Assembly (NCBI GenBank): GCA_950097015.1
Contig: CATNEN010000006.1
Coordinates: 186,001-250,000 of the forward strand
DNA length: 64,000 nucleotides
Source: Macrostomum hystrix
Taxonomy: Eukaryota > Platyhelminthes > Macrostomidae
Reading direction: 5' to 3'
Shown here: positions 58,804 through 64,000 of the stretch, one piece after another
Layout: each line of letters starts with the position of its first letter
Numbering within the stretch: the stretch's first letter is position 1
Program-made: the position numbers and the translations under genes
Notes under the pieces: generated by a model
Told to the model about the DNA's origin: nothing
Seen by the model: the letters and a program-made list of their open reading frames with translations, nothing else
The model's database searches: none

Positions 58804-60939
58804 TTATCACATTCTTCGTCAGCTTGTGCTATATCCGGAAGTAACTCTGGAAGGTCTGTTATGAGCTTTTCGCAGCTTTTGTGCATATTTGATCTCTGCC
58901 AAAAGATCAAATATCGCCTCGTAAACTTAGGCAGGCAGTTTTGCCTGCAGAAGAACAATGTGTATTCTCTATAGTGGTCAGTTACAAACAAATTTAACTA
59001 TTTTTCCAACGTGCAAGAACTACCCGTTCTGTCCAGCCATGCTCCCAAAGCATTTGGTGCATTGCCATTTGTCTCAGGTCTGTTTCACTATTTGCTATTA
59101 TAATTGGCTGGGCTATCGTGAGCTAGCTAAAGGTATAGTCGTTACACTAAAGGTGCCACGATGCAATTGAGCAAGTAAACTGATCCAAAAGTACATTATA
59201 TGTGTGACGTGCTTTGTCCTCTTCTTAAATGCGTTCGTATGTAGAGCTGTATTCCTTTTATTTTATCTTTTATGTCGGATCCCAATACGTTTTTGCTAAT
59301 CATTTTCTTCTTTATATGCTAAACTGATCGGACAAAGAACAAACACAAGAACACAAGCATGAAATCAAAGTTTGATTTCCTTGGAGGACAATTCTCCCAA
59401 GGCACATTGAGAGTGTACACTGTGTGGCGATGAGAAAGTCAGGGCAGAAGTACACACCTGTGTGAGGTTGTGCCTGCGTATAGTATTTGTGCGCGTGTGT
59501 GCTCAGGATTCAGCGGAATGGACAGATTGCCTCCATGCTGGCTGCGGGTCTGGTGTCACCAAGTGATGTGCTAGTGCCCAGAGCCCGACTTAACAAAATA
59601 CAATCGTTTTTACGCCAGTGTTTTCCAGGTTAGTACGTAGAACCAGCGAGTACACTTGTCCAGCTTTCGAGTACAAAAATAATTGCAGATAACTGGCTAG
59701 CCATCAAAGGGGCCGACAGCTCTTCCTTTTGATTAGGACGGAAATGTACTAGCATCAATAAAGAAAAACACAAAGCAGAACTTGTTTGTCCAAGAACTGC
59801 ACGTTTTCTTGTCGCAATAATGGCTCGTTTGCTTTGATGATTATTATTCGTTTTTTAAATTAAATTGGTTATTTCTGTTCATCCATTGAATAAGTGCGAT
59901 TAAGTAAATATTCATGAGACACAATACGATATAGAAGTGATGTGTCTTCAGACTTGTGATTGAAATCTTTCACAAGCCAAAATGTACGAGCGCATTCAGC
60001 ATGAGGTTTACATGCCACAGATTACCACAGAACGCCCACTCACCACATTTTAGGCAGTCACGCTTCCGATTAATTCCTCAACTGACATTGTTTGAGCGCA
60101 GGAAAAAAATAAGAAGCCCCCAGGACTTGAAGCAGACCGACAGGATGGCAACCGTCTAGAGTGCAAGCAAAAAATAACGCCCTGCTCTATCTTGTTTTGA
60201 CAGGGGAAACAGCAGTTACGAAAAAAAGCAGTGTAGCTCGCATATAGGTAAGCAGTGATGCATTTGAAAAAAACTGGCTATGGACGTTTCGTCGACATGT
60301 CGATATTGAAATAATCTGTAATTAACTAGAATTAAACTGGCAGAGACCTAAAGTAGCTACTAAAAGCAGTAGTGCACAAAAGGCCGTATGAATAAGGTAA
60401 GCAATTGCTCATCAGTAAATGAGTAAATGAATTGCTCACTCCTGCTCAGAGCTGGAGCAAGTGCTCAGAGCTGAGAAATATCTCGGAGTTTGAGCAACCG
60501 GTATGAAAATTCCTTTCCTTTTCTTTATTTCCTTTCCTTGAAGGAGCGAGCAAGCCTCGCTTTGAACAATGGTGCCCTTTCTGCAACCAACTCAGCCTTG
60601 CTAGCAGAGCAGTGCGGAGGCATGATACTGAATATAGCTTAAGCATGCCACTGAATTGACTCGAGAAAATGCGAGCAAATTCTCACTGACGTGAGTCTCT
60701 ACTCAGTCACAGAGCTTGTGCTCTAGATGCGAGCGCTAACTTTATTCTTACTGGATTGCAACTCGGCGAGTTTCACTTTTATTGCTCACTTAAATTCTTA
60801 CAGCCTAAATTCTGGCGACCATAGAATATGGCAGTAATAACAACAGGCAATAATAAAGCCGAACTTTGGTCGAAGGTAGAATACCGTGGCACAAGCGCTC
60901 TGATTGCTCGGAAGGCATAAACTCTGCTCAAGGTAATTT
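58804..60939. other. Spacer between minisatellite and DEG/ENaC gene
   Basis: No gene is supported. On the minus strand an AATAAA (plus TTTATT at 60,778-60,783) about 160 bp past the DEG/ENaC stop is a reasonable polyadenylation signal. A SINE-L fragment lies at 59,400-59,580. Confidence 0.5.
59400..59580 (+). repeat. SINE-L 3' half
   Basis: Contains GTGTACACTG, GATGAGAAAGTCAGGGCAGA, GTGTGTGCTCAGGA and GTGTCACCAAGTGATG. It is truncated before the tRNA-like head. Confidence 0.85.
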
Positions 60940-63408
60940 TCAAACTTCCGCCTTCTCCTCAATGCCGTTTCCTCCATCGTCGGCCAGCTGGCCCCGCTCC
61001 TCTGGCATCTGCGTCGACTCATCCTCCGCCTTCTGCTCAAGCTCTTCGTTATTCATCCGGTTGAGCAGTTGTTCGAGTTGTACTGGCATATTCTGGTCCA
61101 TGCACAGCACAGATGGCCGGTCACTTCTGTTGGCGACCATGATGTAGAACAGCTCGATAAACTCGAAGAATGTGAGCAGACTCATCCCAACCCACAGGCC
61201 GAAGATGCCACCTATCTGTAAACATTTTGGAGAATTGTGTACATGATTGTCCAGAGACACTAAAGTTCCAGCTAAATGTAAAACGTCATTTAAAGCTGCA
61301 AAGCGAAGCTCCGATTAACTCGAAATACGGACAGCAATGAGGCGCTGAATTTGGTAGGCTGCTGTCTATCCGGTACAATATTCAGAAAAGATGCATCTCA
61401 TGCGGGGATTCAATAGCAAACATCAATTATTACACCCAAGCTATGTATTTTATAAATAATAACTGATTTCGCTCGTACACCTGTACGATACAGAGTTATT
61501 CGCAATACAGAGTTAATTGACTGGAATAAGGATACAACTTGTTCCAGTGGAGTCGGGAATCGAACCAGAGCATGGTATAATATACCTGAGTTCAAAGCAA
61601 ATTATGATGTAGATGATAATAAATGTGCTAATTAATCAATTACCTCCGATAATGCTTCCGGCCATTCGTAGCTGAACTTCTCTTCATACTTTGCCGCAGC
61701 CGGTGAAGTTGGCTTGATAATAATTCGAAGCACATTGTAGGCCATCTTTTCCTTGTCAAGGCACCATTTGTTGATGAGATCGTCACTAGAATTGGAATCC
61801 TGGTGACACTCTTGATTAAGCAGTTTCTTTAGAACCAGCTCTTCATGGCTGAGCTCTCGGCCGTTCACAGCTGCTTTCACAGCCGGATCCGAGAAGTTGA
61901 ATATGTGGTGGCGATGCTGGTCATGATAGCTCAGGTATTCGGATCCATTGTGCAGATGCGGTAGCAAGTACTCGTTGACAAACGAAATGTGCTCATCGGA
62001 CCTTGGCCATGCGCTTGAAGCCTTGTAAGTGACAAACTTGGTGTATTTGCAGGGCTTTAAATTGCGGTATTTTTGTATGAATTTATAAGAATTCTCCTCT
62101 GCCTCAAGAACGGACGAATCGTGGCAGTTAATTCTACTGACGAGCTCAACAGGAGGGCTAATACTATGCTCTTTGGACACAAAGTAGCAAAGCTCCGTTG
62201 TGTTGACATGGAAGGGAAACTGATGCGAGTAGCACTTGCAGTTTTCGTATACATACTGCTGCTTGGCCTCCACGACAGACTCGCGATCAGTCCTGGTATA
62301 AGTGCGGCGCCGAATGCCGTCGGAGTCGCTGCCAAAACTGGTGACATATTTGATAGTCTGATGTGGCTCCGCGTAGCATTCGCGCTCGCCCGGCTGGTTT
62401 AGCGTGACGTACTTTGTCTGATCAACATCTATCATTGCAGAATAGCCATTCTGAACATCATTGTAGATATTTGCTGCAACATAAATAGTGCGAATGGTAG
62501 CTCGTATGTTGAACAACTCTAAGACTATGATAGGTTTTTTACTTACAGAGCATTGGATGATCGTAATGATTGTGCATCCAGATGCGAACGCCTTCGATAT
62601 CGTAGCGGCCCCCTGAGAGGATCTGGTTGATTGTCCGCTCACCAGACGTAATAAACTCCTTCAGTGAGTACGGATGCGTCATTTCCTCAGCATCCAACTT
62701 TCGTCTGATGTAGGACGCATTTTGCGAGTACACCGATTCATGAAAGTTGCTGTCGGTGTACAGAATCAGGTTCAAGCCAGTGTCCTCCATGTGTCCAGTG
62801 CTAGCGAATCGGTATTGCGGTGACGGACTGAATGTGTAGCAGTTCCAATATCGATAGTTCTGAATGAGACTGAAGTTCTTTGGACCGCAGTGGATTCCGT
62901 TGAACGAGCAGTGCACCAACATCATCTTGTCCATCATGCCAAGGTCTCGACTGTCGTCTGAGACCCAGAAAATTTGGAGGAATCGTTCAAATATCTCATT
63001 AAGTCTGCGATGATAATCGACTCGTGACTCATTGGCTCTTCTTTTTCGTTTTTCCGGCCACCACTTCTCGAAGAATCCAAAGCGACTTTCAAAGTGCTGA
63101 TGCAAGACCTCTTTGTAGTATTCCCCGAGTGTTTCCGACATTGGCTTGAGATTGCACAATGTGACATCGGGAAATTCGGCCTCAACTAAATCGTCGATGA
63201 GAATAGAGGTGACTGGAGTCTCCAAATAGTTGCGTACAGTCATGATGACGTGGAATAAGCAGGCGCCGGTTCCGGCGATGGTGAGCACAAACCAGAACAC
63301 TTTCCGACAGTAGTCAGTTGAATGGTACATGTGGCTAAGGCCGTGCATGGAGGACCTGTGTCCATATTCGTGAAAGTTTCTCACAATGCTGCGCCGATTC
63401 GGCGGCAT
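60940..63408 (-). CDS. DEG/ENaC sodium channel subunit, 3 exons
   Basis: Exons 63,408-62,547, 62,473-61,644 and 61,215-60,940 join in phase to give 655 residues. This is an amiloride-sensitive-type cation channel subunit of the plasma membrane, and such subunits assemble as trimers. The cytoplasmic N-terminus carries the gating HG dipeptide (22-23). TM1 is at about 36-57, followed by FPDVTLCNLKP (79-89), the family's post-TM1 signature. A large ectodomain has many Cys. TM2 is IGGIFGLWVGMSLLTFFEF, with the G-x-S selectivity filter at 574-576. The C-terminal tail is acidic (Glu/Asp/Gln-rich). The length is in the usual family range. Degenerin, ASIC, pickpocket and peptide-gated classes cannot be separated by eye. 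Confidence 0.93.
61535..61568 (-). repeat. SINE-V head fragment in DEG/ENaC intron 2
   Basis: Antisense GTTCCAGTGGAGTCGGGAAT followed by CGAACC, the tRNA-like 3' head of SINE-V. Confidence 0.5.
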
Positions 63409-63481
63409 GGCTCACAAAGATACAGGGCAGGACTGGTGTAGTAGGAGTAGAGTAACACATCCATGAAGGCAGCTAGCTAGC

Positions 63482-63489
63482 GTTATATA
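63482..63489 (-). promoter_or_regulatory. TATA-like box of the DEG/ENaC gene
   Basis: TATATAAC on the minus strand, about 75 bp before the ATG at 63,408. A start site roughly 30 bp downstream would leave a 5' leader of about 40-50 nt. Inferred from position and motif only. Confidence 0.4.
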
Positions 63490-63683
63490 CAACTGCACGA
63501 CTGTCGGATTAACCAACAAGTGTCATTGCAGGGCAATGAGTTCTGGCAGAATGGGAAGAGCACCGGCTGGATCTGGCTGGCAGCAATTACCCCGATACTA
63601 GCTGGAGTTCCGCAGCGTCCATTTCCGGCCAAGCCCCACCATCCATCCGTCCGCACGCAACACTTGCAGAGCCGCGCCCCGCC

Positions 63684-63691
63684 CTATAAAA
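63684..63691 (+). promoter_or_regulatory. TATA-like box facing right
   Basis: CTATAAAA after a GC-rich stretch (GCCGCGCCCCGCC) faces out of the window. It could drive a divergent plus-strand gene beginning near 63,715. No coding exon could be confirmed before the window ends. Confidence 0.35.
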
Positions 63692-64000
63692 GACACGACG
63701 GATGAGAAGCCCTACAATCTGTTCGCTATCTGACGCAGCCCTCTTTTAGTGTTGAATGTTTGATCAAACGAAGCCCATCAAATCAATACTGAGTAAGGGA
63801 AATACAACGGAAATTTCAACCAATCGCAGGTCGTGATCTGTGTGACCTCGATCTGCTTTTAACGAGCTCTCGCAATCCAATTTTAAATCGAAATCGATAG
63901 GAGTTGCGCCAGTGTACAGTAAAAGCTAGCTTTTAGTCCCGTGGTTAAACTTAAACAGCTGCGGCTGTGCTACCTGCTACGAGGTAGGGCCTTAAGCTGA
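63692..64000. other. Right edge of window
   Basis: No gene is supported. A SINE-V body scrap (CAGCTGCGGCTGTGCT) lies at about 63,957-63,972. Confidence 0.4.

Noticed and set aside
63520-63705. 61-aa plus-strand ORF near the right edge
   Set aside because: It overlaps the putative promoter and has no recognisable feature.

Overview
The window is nuclear DNA of an invertebrate animal. Several genes are split by GT-AG introns (and one probable GC-AG intron). It holds a DEG/ENaC channel, a class A GPCR and a 12-TM MFS transporter, plus two tRNA-derived SINE families, non-LTR and LTR retrotransposons, a piggyBac relic, MITEs and three minisatellites. A flatworm or other lophotrochozoan would fit, but the species cannot be fixed from the sequence. 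No bacterial features were seen.

Positions 1-40.8 kb are a duplication-rich region carrying four minus-strand members of one unrecognised cell-surface receptor family (called IgR here). Each has a signal peptide, a long Cys-containing ectodomain with one Ig-like segment, one TM helix and a tyrosine-rich tail. Copy D (1-692) runs off the window and carries a nonsense codon. Copy C (about 7.2-9.8 kb) has a frameshift and an early stop. Copies A (17.2-19.8 kb) and B (35.3-38.1 kb) lie in a direct tandem duplication (about 16.3-33.7 and 33.7-40.8 kb). Only copy B keeps a downstream terminal exon, which gives an 884-residue protein with a YxN motif and a C-terminal acidic PDZ-type ligand. The copies are mosaics, with sharp switches between near-identity and strong divergence.

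Unit A has been inflated by nested transposons. A Ty3/gypsy-type element with about 230-bp LTRs (23.8-31.8 kb) contains a GC-rich LINE (about 24.1-29.3 kb). That LINE is split by a 2.86-kb DNA element with about 820-bp terminal inverted repeats and an 8-bp target duplication (24,162-27,022). Comparison with unit B also exposes a 648-bp TA-flanked MITE, a hAT-like MITE and a fragment of another LTR element.

Positions 41-64 kb are a more ordinary genic region, with every recognised gene on the minus strand. They are an MFS transporter (14 exons, 550 aa), an unrecognised poly-Q/Pro/Ser-rich protein, a melatonin-receptor-like orphan GPCR (2 exons, 347 aa) and a full-length DEG/ENaC sodium-channel subunit (3 exons, 655 aa). 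Their introns and spacers hold SINEs and minisatellites, including a 1.07-kb array of a 16-bp unit.

Exon structures were read by hand from splice consensus and reading-phase agreement. No search or transcript data were available, so family assignments rest on recognisable motifs.
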